The position numbers and the translations under genes are program-made. 64,000 nt of DNA from Hyalella azteca (taxonomy: Eukaryota > Arthropoda > Malacostraca > Amphipoda > Hyalellidae): the NCBI RefSeq assembly GCF_000764305.2, contig NW_025931515.1, positions 124,001 through 188,000 of the forward strand. Direction: 5' to 3'. Shown one piece after another: positions 1 through 10,415 of this stretch (within the stretch, counting starts at the first letter, position 1; the number at the start of each line of letters is the position of its first letter). Below the pieces are notes generated by a model. That model ran no database searches. It worked only from the letters and a program-made list of their open reading frames with translations, and was not told the DNA's origin.

Positions 1-401
1 GCGACTTTCCCGCAGTTTCCTATTAAAATTAGTTTCATTGAAACTAACAACTGACAATAGTAAAATAATTGCGTTTAAATAGTATTACGCATGTGGTAGA
101 CAAGTAAAATACTTTTATTCGAACACCAAAGCATATGAGCTAAAATCAATTGTATATATTCAGAACGTGATTCCATATTAAAACACTAATTTAATATTCC
201 TTTCAACCAGGTAAGTAGAGAGCGAGCACAGAATTAAGAACAAACTCGCAAACTAAAGTAGACTAAACTAACTTGCGCACGACACACGTGCGCCAAATGA
301 ACGATTTCTTCGAAAAGTGTACCCGTAAGGTCTTTAAATTCAACAATGATAATCAGGCCTGACTGAGACCACCTCTACACCTCCAACAAAGCAAGCAAGC
401 A

Positions 402-550
402 ATGATAATCAGTCAACTCGTCTTACGCATAATATTCAGTAAGCTCATCTTAAGGATGGTATTCAGTGAACTCATCTTAAGGATGATATTCAGTCAACTC
501 TTCCTACACATTATATTCAGTCAACTCATCCTACACATTATATTCAGTCA
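402..550. repeat. 27-bp minisatellite, about 5-6 units
   Basis: Units contain attcagtcaactcatctta followed by aggatgat. The last two units change the second half to tacacatt. The same array starts in copy B near 7775 but is cut off at 7852 by an adapter sequence. The short reading frame through it is a repeat artefact. Confidence 0.85.
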
Positions 551-639
551 CACGCACAACACGCAGGAATGTCACGCTCGGCAGTCACACCTGCTTGGCT
601 GCATCGTAATTCCTGTCATCTCCGCCGCAGCTCCTATTT

Positions 640-880
640 AGTCGTCATTAATATGGACTCTTTTCCAGCCGCTATTTCCAGTCATTATATTCAGCCATTA
701 TTTTCAGCCGTTATTTGCCAGTCGTCGTATAAAGTTCATGTAATGAACCGTTATTTCCAAGCAAGGCGATGTCTTAAGCCGGCATTTACAACCACAGTTT
801 TGTTGCCGTTATTTGACTGTATTTTAAAGCCGGCATTTGATGCCGTTGTTTTGTAGACGTAATTTAATTAATATTCTATG
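640..880. repeat. Degenerate repeat around ccgttatttccag
   Basis: Variants of gccgttatttccagtc, gccattattttcag and gccggcatttga recur irregularly, about 16-40 bp apart. This looks like an old, decayed minisatellite. The copy B counterpart is missing because it falls in the interval replaced by adapter and 22-bp array. Confidence 0.5.
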
Positions 881-1050
881 CCGTTATTTCAATAATGTTG
901 TTCGGTAGGAACAAAATAGCTATAAGATCCTATTGTGCAGCCGTTTTCTTTAAATACTTACTTATTCTTTTATATGTAGCGATAAAATATAAGAACTGTG
1001 AGAGCTTGGGAAGTGCATGTTGTTTGTCATACTGGTGAAGAAAGGTTAAT

Positions 1051-1232
1051 AAGGTTAATGAGATTAGTGACGTCAACAAGATCATAAGGTTAATGAGATT
1101 GGTGACGTCAACAAGATCATAAGATTAATGAGAATAGTGATGTCAACAAGATCATAAGATTGATGAGATTAGTGAGGTCAACAATGTCAGAAGGTTAATG
1201 AGATTAGTGAGGTTCGATAAGATCAAAAGCTT
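1051..1232. repeat. 35-bp minisatellite carrying TGACGTCA, 5 units
   Basis: Units start at 1051, 1086, 1121, 1156 and 1191 (aaggttaatgagattagtg then acgtcaacaagatcat). The first two contain the palindrome TGACGTCA (1068-1075, 1103-1110), which matches the cAMP-response element core; later units have lost it. Copy B keeps only one full unit (8148-8155 for the octamer). The motif is probably incidental to the repeat. Confidence 0.85.
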
Positions 1233-1462
1233 ATTGAAATTGGTTAAAGATATCAAGAAAGTTACAATGATTGTTGAAGTTGAAGTGGTTGGTATGATTA
1301 TTAAGGTTATTCTCGTAGCCTCAACAGCCGCGTGAAGTAGTTTTTTCTCATGCGGCCAGATTATTGGATCCCGCAACTATAAAAAGTTTAAACTTTTCAG
1401 TTTTTCTTATTTCGCCCTGGAACCCCAAAACCCATCTGTCAGCGTCGCTAATGAGAGTAGAT

Positions 1463-2005
1463 ACTTGTAACATGTCTTATAACATGCCTTGTAACATGAC
1501 TTGTAACATGCCTTGTAACATGCCTTGTAACATGACGTAGAATCTATAATTTACATAGAAAGTCACAAATTAGTACAATTGAAAGCACAAAAAACACAAT
1601 TAAAAACCTAAACTTACAAGTACCAGGGCACAAAACCTATCTATTCACAATTTCAAGAGGATAGGAGCTACCAGCTGAATTTAACATGCCTTGTAACATG
1701 CCTGGCAACATGCCTTGTAACATGCCTTATAACATGCCATGTAACATGCCTAGTAACATGTCATGCAACATGCTTTGTTACATGCCTTGTAACATGCCTT
1801 GTAACATGCCTTGTAACATGCCATGTAACATGTCTTATAACATGCCTTGTAACGTGCCTTGTAACATGCCTGGCAACATGTTCTGAAACATGCCTTGTAA
1901 CATGCCTTGTAGCATGCATTGGAACATGCCTTGAAACATGCCATATAACATGCATTGTAACAATGCTTGTAACATATTTTGTAACATGTCTTATAAAAAG
2001 CCATG
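1463..2005. repeat. 12-bp array (catgccttgtaa)n, copy A, interrupted
   Basis: The 12-bp unit catgccttgtaa and variants (catgcctagtaa, catgtcttgtaa) run at 1463-1535 and 1684-2005, separated by ~150 bp of unique sequence. As 12 is divisible by three, the array is open in several frames and gives M-P-C-N or C-Y-K-A repeat peptides that are not genes. Copy B has a longer version at 8371-9170. Confidence 0.9.
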
Positions 2006-2047
2006 TAAGTAGCCTTGTAACATACCTCACTGCACTCCCAGTTTCAA

Positions 2048-2272
2048 GTCTGATTAGCCTCAAAATCACTTGATCAATAGTCTAATTTGCCTCTGACTCA
2101 ATCAATCTATAGCCTAATTACGCTCTGAAACAATTAATTGTAGCCTAATCAAGCTCTGACTCAATGCAGCCTAATTAAGCACGGACTTAATTAATTTGTA
2201 GCCAAATGAAGCGCCGACTCAATTAAACTGCAGCCTAAATTATTGACCTCTGACTCAATTAATTTTATGAGT
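2048..2272. repeat. Degenerate ~33-35-bp repeat, about 6-7 units
   Basis: Units contain tagcctaattaagctctgac followed by tcaattaat. They are strongly diverged with small indels. The array is present in copy A only; copy B has a tRNA-like insertion and other sequence in the corresponding interval. Confidence 0.65.
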
Positions 2273-3520
2273 AATTAATTAATTGTGTGAGAAATGTATT
2301 TAATTTTACTGAGCACATGCTTTGAAAACCTATATAATAAAAATATGTATATTTAAGCGACATCATAATGTCAGCATGTCATCATGTACTTGATCGACAT
2401 CATGATAGTTATAAGCAAGCCTATTAATTAAAATCAAACTCAAGCAAAATTTTACTTAATTTGAGCACTGAAAGAAGTCTACGCATTGATTATAGGCGCT
2501 AACGTGTCTAAGTGGCTGAACGAAACGAAACTAGATATTAGATTAGTTACAGTAGATGATGGGGAGTTAAAACTTCCTACTATAATAAATAAATAAAATT
2601 CTCAACTGCCAAGATAGAACATGTATAATAAAATCGGGTCATACATCAACTTAAAAAGACGTGTTCAGAGAGCTGTGCTGTGATTAGACTTGTAAGATTT
2701 TCAATAAATTTTTCTTTTCACACACCAATCAATTCATGTTATTTTCGTATTTGTTACCCCATAATATCAGCAAGGTTGTGTTTGGAGCCTTGGCTATATA
2801 TTGCATATGAATTATTACACTTGGATTGTTAAATACTTTAGTTTAAATATAAAGTTATCTCAAATGCTTAAAATTTTAGCATTTTATGTTTTACATGAAC
2901 CATCTAACTAGTATTAGATTTGTAACATTATTCGTCTGTCTGTGGAAAAAGTTCTTATGATGTTTCTCAATAAAATTATTCATCACAAGTTGCCTTTTTA
3001 TCCGTCGTCAGTGCCGTGAGAAGCGCTCATAGACGACGCTATTAATTAGAAGCGCCTCATATAGAAACGCTCATATTTACGCGCTAATAGTAGCTTGCAT
3101 TACGCGCTCCGGCTCGCTGAGTGGCGTTTAATGCGCTTTTGCGCGTGTATTTGGGACAAGCCGTGATCGTTACATTGGCGCGTCGTAGGTACGCAGCGAT
3201 TTGTACGAGTGCATCAATGTTACTGAACTGAATGCTAACTTAACTAACTTAATTAACATCCATGTTAATCCAAATCAATTGGCAGGCAAACATAATCAAC
3301 ATATATGTATGTCATTATGTCATTGGAAGATGTTACCAGTCAACCTCGAAGTCCTAAAATTAAAGAAAAGAATTTAACTTTATAATTATTTGAGGGTATT
3401 TAACTAACGTGAAGCCTTATAAACACGAACTCAATTATCGCATGTACGTGTGAGGTATTTTAGCTCGCTGGCCTGCAAAGCCCCAAGCCAGTGTAGGATT
3501 GGATCAGCGACGAAACAAAA
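2273..3520. other. Non-repetitive AT-rich stretch, shared with copy B
   Basis: No coding region is visible. The part from about 2635 matches copy B 9512-10415 with moderate divergence. A CpG-richer block near 3005-3205 (many gcgct and gcgc words) is conserved in both copies. No known element was recognised. Confidence 0.5.
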
Positions 3521-3810
3521 GACGATGAAACTGCCGTCAACGGTGGTACAACTGACGATGAAACTGCCGTCAACGGTGGTACAACTGACGATGAAATTGC
3601 CGTCAACGGTGGCACAACTGACAATGAAACTGCCGTCAACGGTGGCACAACTGACGATGAAATTGCCGTCAACGGGCGGCACAACTGACGATGAAATTGC
3701 CGTCAACGGTGGCACAACTGACAATGAAACTGCCGTCAACGGGCGGCACAACTGACGATGAAACTGCCGTCAACGGGCGGCACAACTGACGATGAAACTG
3801 CCGTCAACGG
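3521..3810. repeat. 33-bp array, copy A, about 9 units
   Basis: Units read gacgatgaaactgccgtcaa then cggtggcacaact. Substitutions are mainly gatgaaact/gatgaaatt and cggtgg/cgggcgg. The array ends at a single N (3811), so its true length is unknown. A related array is in copy B at 10416-10707, with cgggcgac instead of cggtggc in most units. Reading frames of about 100 codons on both strands are artefacts of the 11-codon periodicity. Confidence 0.92.
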
Positions 3811-3811
3811 N
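3811..3811. other. Single-N assembly join
   Basis: One N separates the 33-bp array from a different repeat (84-bp dimer), an abrupt change that suggests unresolved array sequence. Confidence 0.9.
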
Positions 3812-3979
3812 ACTCATGCTACAATAAATATTTGCATGTTATAAATTAAAATTTAATCAATAAATTTAGCACCAACGTGTCAAAAAATAGCGAGCACTCA
3901 TGCTACAATAAATATTTGCATGTTATAAATTTAAATTTAATCAATAAATTTAACACTGACGTGTCAAAAAATGGGCGTA
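3812..3979. repeat. 84-bp tandem dimer
   Basis: The words actcatgctacaataaata, tttgcatgttataaatt and cgtgtcaaaaaat occur twice with an offset of 84 bp. It lies directly after the single N at 3811, so more copies may be missing. Copy B lacks it. Confidence 0.85.
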
Positions 3980-5407
3980 AAGCCACACACATTCAGTCCA
4001 GCCCTGTGTGACAATCTCATTATTCTATTTAAAATAAATTAAATCTATCCCTAATGGAAAATATTCTTTTTATATAACATTAGGTTGTGCACAATGCATA
4101 TATAACTACATATAAGCAAATGCAATACTGTTATAAACTTCCTAATTTCCATGGATTATAAAATTTGCGCATTCGTTTTCTTCCTATAGTCATCGATAAG
4201 TGGGACCAAGTAAATTATGTTGTTGGCATTGAAACTTTGAGGTGCTAACAATAATCTAATTGTTACTTCGGCAGGAGTGTATGATGTCATCACTTCCTAA
4301 TATCTATTGTTTAGGTCGACAGATCCATCTTCCTTTTTGTTTTATTTATTTTCGTTTAAAGTGCGTTTTTGTTCTTTATTTAATTAGAAGAGGGCCGACT
4401 CCGTTGTTAATTTTGAGCTCTGCCATTTTCTGTGACGCGGCCACCTTAACTTTTTAACTTTGGCTTCTTACTCAAACAATTAAAGTAATTACAACCTCAT
4501 AGGGAAGCATGGTTCTTTCCTTTGCTTAAGTTAGTTAGTTATTTTGAAGACCGGGTTCCTTTCCACCTCATTAATTTACCTTTACATGGCCTTTTAAAGT
4601 GATGCCTGAAATTTACGGCTTTGCCGCTTGGTGACCAAGGATTTTAAGGTGGGTGCGAGGCTATAACTATCCCAAAACTATAACGATACTAAAAATAAAA
4701 GATTTTAAGGCGGGTGCCAGGCTATAACTATACTGAAACTTTACTATATTAAAACAATAATTATGTTAAATGCAAAAGATTTTAAGGTGAGAGCCTATAG
4801 AGTATACCAAAGCGCTGAGAAAAACCTTTAGGCTCGTCTAGCTAATATTTTTCCTGTTTTAACTGCTATTTCAATTTAGTTTCTATAGAATAAAGGCGAC
4901 AATTGTAGGACACATCCTCGGCTGACGTGTCCTACATGATATGTACTAATGTGTTCCTGTCGGATGATGTGCAGAACACATCAGCCGACACCAAGTTTAT
5001 AACGGAGATCCTTCTTTTTTCCTATGGTGTGTGATTTCCGCGCATAATTGAATTTATCGACACTTACTGAGATTTTGGATTAATATTACTGCTTTAACGA
5101 ATTTTAATGTAATTTTTAACGCAATTAATGTGATTTTACAGTCATGTTGGCCCGGGTTCATTCGTCTTTAACGTCGATGAGCTTGTATTGATGCCGCTAA
5201 CATTGGAATTTGGCCTCCTTGCAAATTTATTTGATCGTACAATTGTATATTCGTATGGACGCATCGAAGTCTTCGTATCAAATTATAAAATAAAAGTTCA
5301 ATCTGTTAATGGTCTTTGTATAGAAAACTGACAATACGTGGCGAAAGCTTTTTTAAAATATTGTTTCAGTTAAATTTATATTTGAAAAAATAACTGTATG
5401 ATGGGTT
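3980..5407. other. Mostly unique sequence with a short 3-copy repeat
   Basis: No supported gene. At about 4629-4800 the phrase gattttaaggtgggtgc recurs three times, 60-80 bp apart, followed by ggctataactat in the first two copies. From about 5086 the sequence matches copy B from 10709 almost base for base. Confidence 0.5.
4905..4990. repeat. Cluster of inverted repeats (hairpin GTAGGACAC / GTGTCCTAC)
   Basis: GTAGGACAC at 4905-4913 pairs perfectly with GTGTCCTAC at 4927-4935. In addition tcggctgacgtgt (4918-4930) is nearly the reverse complement of acacatcagccga (4977-4989). It could be the terminal part of a small inverted-repeat transposon or a stand-alone hairpin. Confidence 0.6.
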
Positions 5408-5757
5408 AACATTCATGACATTATGTGGTCCACTTAGCGAGGTCCACGCATTATATGTGGTCCACTTCCTGCGGTCCACTTATTATGTGGTCCACTTCCT
5501 GCGGCCCACGCATTATGTGGTCCTCTTACTGCGGCCCACGCATTATGTGGCCCACTTCCTGCGGTCCACTTATTATGTGGTCCACTTCCTGCGGCCCACG
5601 CATTATGTGGTCCTCTTATTGTGGCCCATGCATTATGTGGTCCTCTTACTGCGGTCCACGCATTATGTGGTCTTCTTCTTACTGTGGTCCATGTATTATG
5701 TGGTCCACTTACTGCGGTCCACGCATTATGTGGTCCACTTACTGCGGTCCACGCCAC
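5408..5757. repeat. 30-bp array, copy A, about 11 units
   Basis: The unit is cattatgtggtccacttcct then gcggcccacg. Units vary at tccactt/tcctctt and cctgcgg/actgcgg. Three frames on each strand are open because 30 is divisible by three. Copy B carries about 20 units of the same array (11034-11653). Flanks are nearly identical in the two copies. Confidence 0.95.
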
Positions 5758-6922
5758 GCGGCAGCTTCCATTTCTCCAGGTTTGGTTGCACGCGTTCGGT
5801 TTCGGGTTCGGTAGGTTGGCAGGGGGGAGCGAAACTTCCCTCCTGTAATTACCAGAAGTATCTGAAATACAACGCTGGCATGGGAGAATACTTTCAGGTA
5901 ATTCACATGTAGTGAATTAATGTCGGTTTTATAGAGTTGCCTAATGTATACTTGAATGAAAGTTTCTTTATTGTACGAAATCGTGTCATTAATATGAACA
6001 ATCCAGGCACTGTTCAGAAACTATTTTCACACGACGAACACCCTTTATGTGTTTGCTTTTTTCATATTACAAACAGAATGAGACTAAGTTTCGAGGCTCT
6101 CTTGAGTAAAGAAAATAAACAATAAATTAACTTATCCTCGTTGTAATCTGAAGTAATAAAAATAGCAATCATATATTTAAATAATTATTTACACCAATCA
6201 GTATGTACTTATTTAATGATACTCGTCTATACTTAACAGATAATAATATATCTACGCACACCTCCCGTAGGCCAACTACTGAAAATTATAAACTAAAATC
6301 AATGACAAATTTACAATGATAAATTGCAAGTAGAATCGTTTATAACTCGTAAAATAATAAAAACTACACCCGAGCTTTCCGCTACAACCGAGCGTCTACT
6401 TAGAACCGAATAACATTTTCTTTTATTTGAGTTACGCAGAATTTGATGCCCACTAAAACTCTCCGGAATTCAGGCTGCACGTTTTATTGTATTCTTAAAT
6501 TGTACATTGTACATTGTATTGTATTGTTTTCTTACTCTTAATCCTCAATAAAAATAATCTAGGGTTTGCTTCCAATAATCCAATTATGTAATATTAATAG
6601 CAAAAGTCAGAGCATTATAGTGTACTCATGCAGATTATTTCACAGGTCAAGGGTCTGATATATACGTATGTACTGCTCAGGTTAACCTGACACTGTCAGT
6701 GAATTTTTGTGTGATAAACATGCACGGTATGCAATTAAGTATGGCAGGTTAACTCAGCCATTCAAGTGAACCTTTAACTCCAGGTTTCCAGGTTAAACCG
6801 CGAGGTATATCAGGCACGACACAATGTATTTTGTGTTGTGAATAATAGCTTTACCCAGCATGTTAATACGGAGCTGAGAGATAACGAGCTTCTCACGAGC
6901 CAAGCTCGTATTTTGATTTCAC
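5758..6922. other. Unique sequence, duplicated in copy B
   Basis: No gene recognised. The GC-richer piece at 5758-5850 follows the 30-bp array in both copies. Copy B diverges more after about 11870, with short indels. Simple attgtacattgt and attgt repeats occur at about 6500-6530. Matching to copy B stops near 6485. Confidence 0.5.
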
Positions 6923-6985
6923 TCACGATCAACTGCGTATCACACACGATCAACTGCGTATCTCTCACGATCAACTGCGTATCAC
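6923..6985. repeat. 21-bp array, 3 units (first locus)
   Basis: Units contain cgatcaactgcgtatcac plus three bases. The same family occurs with four units at 13039-13120, directly after a single N. Confidence 0.85.
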
Positions 6986-7415
6986 ATAATCTTGCAGTAC
7001 TTGGATAAGTATTGTTCAGTGCAAACTATCAAAAAATATCCTATGCAGTAGGATAAGTAGGCAAGGTTAGCTAAGTCAAAATTAGCTGTCCTCGTTAATG
7101 GCATGCGACGAGGGCGACAGCGTTGCGCCGGCACTGCTGGGTAATGCATTTATCCTTTATCTTGAAGATATACTTATTGCTCATTGAATATTTCTATTGA
7201 AATATTGAGTACCATTGTACCAAGTATAATTTTATGATCCTATAATTATTATTTTTCTGTTGATTGTATGTTAGTTCGTTTGTTTGCGAAGCGTCAATTC
7301 CACAATGATGAAAATTTGATATGAAAGACTGCAAATAAATTATTGTTACGGTAGATGTCTTTTCTAGATCTTGAACTTTATTATATGGTTTACTCGGTTC
7401 GAGGGATAGGAATAC
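6986..7415. other. Unique spacer between copies A and B
   Basis: No gene or repeat recognised. It ends where the copy B homology begins. Confidence 0.5.
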
Positions 7416-7852
7416 GCGACTTTACCGCAGTTTCCTATTAAAATTAGTTTCATTGAAACCAACAAATGACAATAATAAAATAATTGCGTTTAAAATAGTA
7501 TTACGCATGTGGTAGACAATTAAAATACTTTTATTCGAACACCAACCTATATGATCTAAAATCGCTTGTAAATATTCAGAACGTAATTTCTTTTCAAATT
7601 ACTTATCAACTATTCTCTTTAACCAGGTAAGTCGAGAGCAAGCACCGAACTTAGAACAAACTCGTTAACTAAAGTAGACTGAACTAACTTGCGTATGACA
7701 CACGTGCACCAAATGAACGATTTCTTCGAAAAATGCATACGAGTAAGGACTTTAAATTCAACAACGATAATCAGTCAACTCTTCTTACGCATAATATTAA
7801 ATGAGTTAATCTTAAGGATTATATTCAGTCAACTCATCTTAAGGATGATATC

Positions 7853-7888
7853 CTGTCTCTTATACACATCTATGTGTATAAGAGACAG
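7853..7888. other. Nextera mate-pair junction adapter (Tn5 mosaic ends), 36 bp
   Basis: CTGTCTCTTATACACATCT (7853-7871) is followed directly by the inverted mosaic end ATGTGTATAAGAGACAG, which lacks its first two bases. This 19-bp sequence is the engineered Tn5 mosaic end, and two in inverted orientation form the circularisation junction of Nextera mate-pair libraries. It is library sequence left in the assembly, not a mobile element of the organism. Confidence 0.97.
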
Positions 7889-8031
7889 CAGCTGGCCCAA
7901 CTGAGGGCATCAGCTGGCCCAACTGAGGGCATCAGCTGGCCCAACTGAGGGCATCAGCTGGCCCAACTGAGGGCATCAGTTGCCCCAACTGAGGGCATCA
8001 GCTGGCCCAACTGAGGGCATCAGCTGGCCCC
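7889..8031. repeat. 22-bp GC-rich array, 6-7 units, next to the adapter
   Basis: Units read cagctggcccaactgagggc plus at. The units are nearly identical and much more GC-rich than the surroundings. The array is bounded by the adapter on the left and a single N on the right, and it sits where copy A has unrelated sequence. It was probably placed here by a chimeric mate-pair read. Confidence 0.9.
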
Positions 8032-8032
8032 N
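8032..8032. other. Single-N assembly join
   Basis: The join separates the 22-bp array from sequence that resumes the copy A match at about position 953. Confidence 0.9.
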
Positions 8033-8370
8033 AATACTTACTTATTCTTTTATATGTAGCGATAAAATATAAGAACTGTGAGAGCTTGGGAAGTGCATGT
8101 TGTTTGTCATACTGGTGAAGAAAGGTTAATAAAGTTAATGAGATTAGTGACGTCAACAAGATCATAAGGTCAAAGAAATTGGTGAAAGTTATCAAGAAAG
8201 TTAACATGATTGTTGAAGTTGGAGTGGTTGGTATGATTAATAAGGTTATTCTCGAAACCTTAACAGCCACGTTAAGTAGTTTTCTTCTCATGCGGCCAGA
8301 TTATTGGATCCCGGACCTATAAAAAGTTTGAACTTTTCCGTTTTTTTATTTCGCCCTGGAATCCCAATTC

Positions 8371-9170
8371 CCTGGAACATGCCTTGCAACATGTCTTGTT
8401 ACATGCCTTGTAACATGCCATGTAACATGCCTTGTAACATGCCTTGGAACATGTCTTGTAACATGCCTTGTAACATGTCTTGAAACATGCCTTGTAACAT
8501 GCCTTGTAACATGCCTAGTAACATGTCATGTAACATGCCTTGTTACATGCACTGTATTACATTTTGTAACATGCCTTGTAGCATGTCATGTAACATGCCT
8601 TGTAACATGCCTAGTAACATGTCATGTAACATGCCTTGTAACAGGCCTTGTAACATGCCTAGTAACATGCCATGTAACTTGTAACATGCCTTGTAACATG
8701 CAATGTAAGATGTAACATACCTTGTAACATGCCTTGCAACATGTCTTGTAACATGCCTTGTAACATGCCTTGTAACATGCCTAGTAACATGTCATGTAAC
8801 ATGCCTTGTTACATGCGCTGTATTACATTTTGTAACATGCCTTGTAACATGCCATGTAACATGCCTTGTAACATGCCTTGTAACATGTCCTGTAACATGC
8901 CTTGTAACATGCCTTGTAACATGCCTTGTAACATGCCTTATAACATGCCTTGGAACATGCCTTGTAACATGCCTTGCAGCATGTCCTGTAACATGCCTTG
9001 TAACATGCCTTGTAACATGCTATCAAACATAACTTGTAACATGCCTTGTTGCATGCCTTGTATTATGACTTGTTAGATGTCTTGTAACATGCCATGTAAC
9101 ATGCCTTATAACATGCTTTGTAACTTGTCTTGTAACATGCCTTTCAACATGCCTTGTAACATGCTTTCTA
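8371..9170. repeat. 12-bp array (catgccttgtaa)n, copy B, expanded to ~800 bp
   Basis: Same unit family as 1463-2005, with about 65 units and many single-base variants. A larger period is visible: a block containing tgcgctgtattacattttg at about 8814 repeats one at about 8549, so part of the array grew by duplication of blocks of about 265 bp. Open frames through it are artefacts. Confidence 0.93.
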
Positions 9171-9304
9171 CAAGTCAAATTTTTGCTTCTCTAAAGAATA
9201 GCAGGAATAAATGATAACAAGAAAATGTAGGCACACAAGTGCCTTTCCATTAAGTCATGATTCAGAAAGTTAGGATAAATAGCTTAATTCAATTTGCATT
9301 GTAC
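9171..9304. other. Spacer before the SINE-like element
   Basis: AT-rich sequence without a counterpart in copy A. Nothing recognised. Confidence 0.4.
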
Positions 9305-9480
9305 TCGAGCTTATGTAGTCTAGTTGGCTATGGCGTAGCACGGTCTGTAGCAATGCAGGGTTCGAATTCTGCTACGGTCAAATGGTTCTTCCAGCGGAGA
9401 ATGGAACGTGTATGAAAAGATAGAGCAGCTAATTGCAATAAGATGCTAAATAATGCAGCTAATTGCAATGAGATGCTCAA
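9305..9480 (+). mobile_element. tRNA-like SINE-type insertion
   Basis: An A-box-like word TAGTCTAGTTGG (9316-9327) and a B-box-like word GGTTCGAATTC (9359-9369) have the order and spacing of an RNA polymerase III internal promoter. Around the B box, GCAGG (9355-9359) can pair with TCTGC (9368-9372), as in a T arm. The acceptor stem does not pair, so this is not a working tRNA gene. After the tRNA-like head, short tail repeats (cagctaattgcaat twice, aagatgctaaat / gagatgctcaag) follow. It is present in copy B only. Exact ends and target-site duplications were not found. Confidence 0.6.
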
Positions 9481-10415
9481 GTAATGTAACTATTACGATA
9501 ATACATGTATAATTAATTCCGGTCATACATCAACATGATAAGACAGGCTCAGAGAGCTGTGTTGTGATGAGATTCTGTAGGATTTTCAATAAATATTTCA
9601 TGATATACACAAATCAATGCCATGCATTTTTTCGGAGTTGTTACCCCATAATATCACCGAGGATGTGTTTAGAGCCTTGGCCATACCTTGCATATCAATT
9701 ATAACACTTGGATTATTGAATACTTCAATTTGAATTTAAATTTATCTCAAATGCTTAAAAATTTAGCATTTTTACGTCTTACACGAACTATCTACATAGC
9801 ATTAGATTTGTGACATCATTCGTCTGTCTGCGAAAAAAGTTCTCATGATGTTTCTCTATAAAATTAATTATCACAAGCTGCCTTATTATCCGTCGTCAGG
9901 GACGTGAGGCTTCCTAATAGAAGCGCTCATATTTACGCGCTAATAGCAGCTTGAATTACGCGCTCCTGCTGGCTAAGTGGTGGTTTACGCGCTTGTGCGC
10001 GCGTTTTTTGGGACAAGCCGGGATCGTTACTTTTGCGCGTCGTAGCTACGCAGCGATTTGTTACAGTGCATGCATCTATGTTAATTGATGACCTGAATGC
10101 TAACTAAATTAGCGTCCATGTTGAACATTTTCATTGTACGCAAACATAATTAACATCTACGTATATCATTGAAAAACTTACCAAGTACACCTCAAAGTCC
10201 TAATTTCAAAAAAAAATTAACGTGATAATTATCTGATATTATTTAACTAACGAGAAGCCTTATAAACACGAACTCAATTATCGCATATACGTGTGAAGTA
10301 TTTTAGCTGGCCAGCAAAGTCGCAAGCCAGTGTAGGACGTGCAAGCTGGGGACATGAAATGGACATGCGGCGTCTTTCGGGATAATGTGCAACTGGGACA
10401 ACGGTGAAACAAAAA
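9481..10415. other. Unique sequence matching copy A
   Basis: Corresponds to copy A from about 2600 to 3520 with moderate divergence. No gene is visible. Confidence 0.5.

Larger units (their letters stand above)
1..6485. repeat. Copy A of a ~5-6.5 kb duplicated segment
   Basis: The first bases of the window (gcgactttcccgcagtttcc) recur at 7416 with one change, and co-linear matches continue through the 12-bp, 33-bp and 30-bp arrays to the phrase ggctgcacgttt near 6472, matched near 12386. The copies differ by substitutions, by array length and by pieces missing from copy B: copy A 3812-5085 has no counterpart in B, where a single N stands. Since the match begins at base 1, the duplicated unit may extend to the left of the window. 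It could be a true segmental duplication or two haplotypes joined in tandem. Confidence 0.85.

Noticed and set aside
7853..7888. A real Tn5/IS50 insertion
   Set aside because: Only the engineered 19-bp mosaic ends are present, back to back, without any element between them, and at three places; library adapter explains this fully.
8729..9076. Cysteine-rich M-P-C-N repeat peptide that looks like a structural or metal-binding protein
   Set aside because: Product of the 12-bp array; several frames and both strands are open, and there is no start or splice context.
9309..9383. A functional tRNA gene
   Set aside because: The acceptor stem does not pair and the anticodon arm is not convincing, although the A- and B-box words are present.
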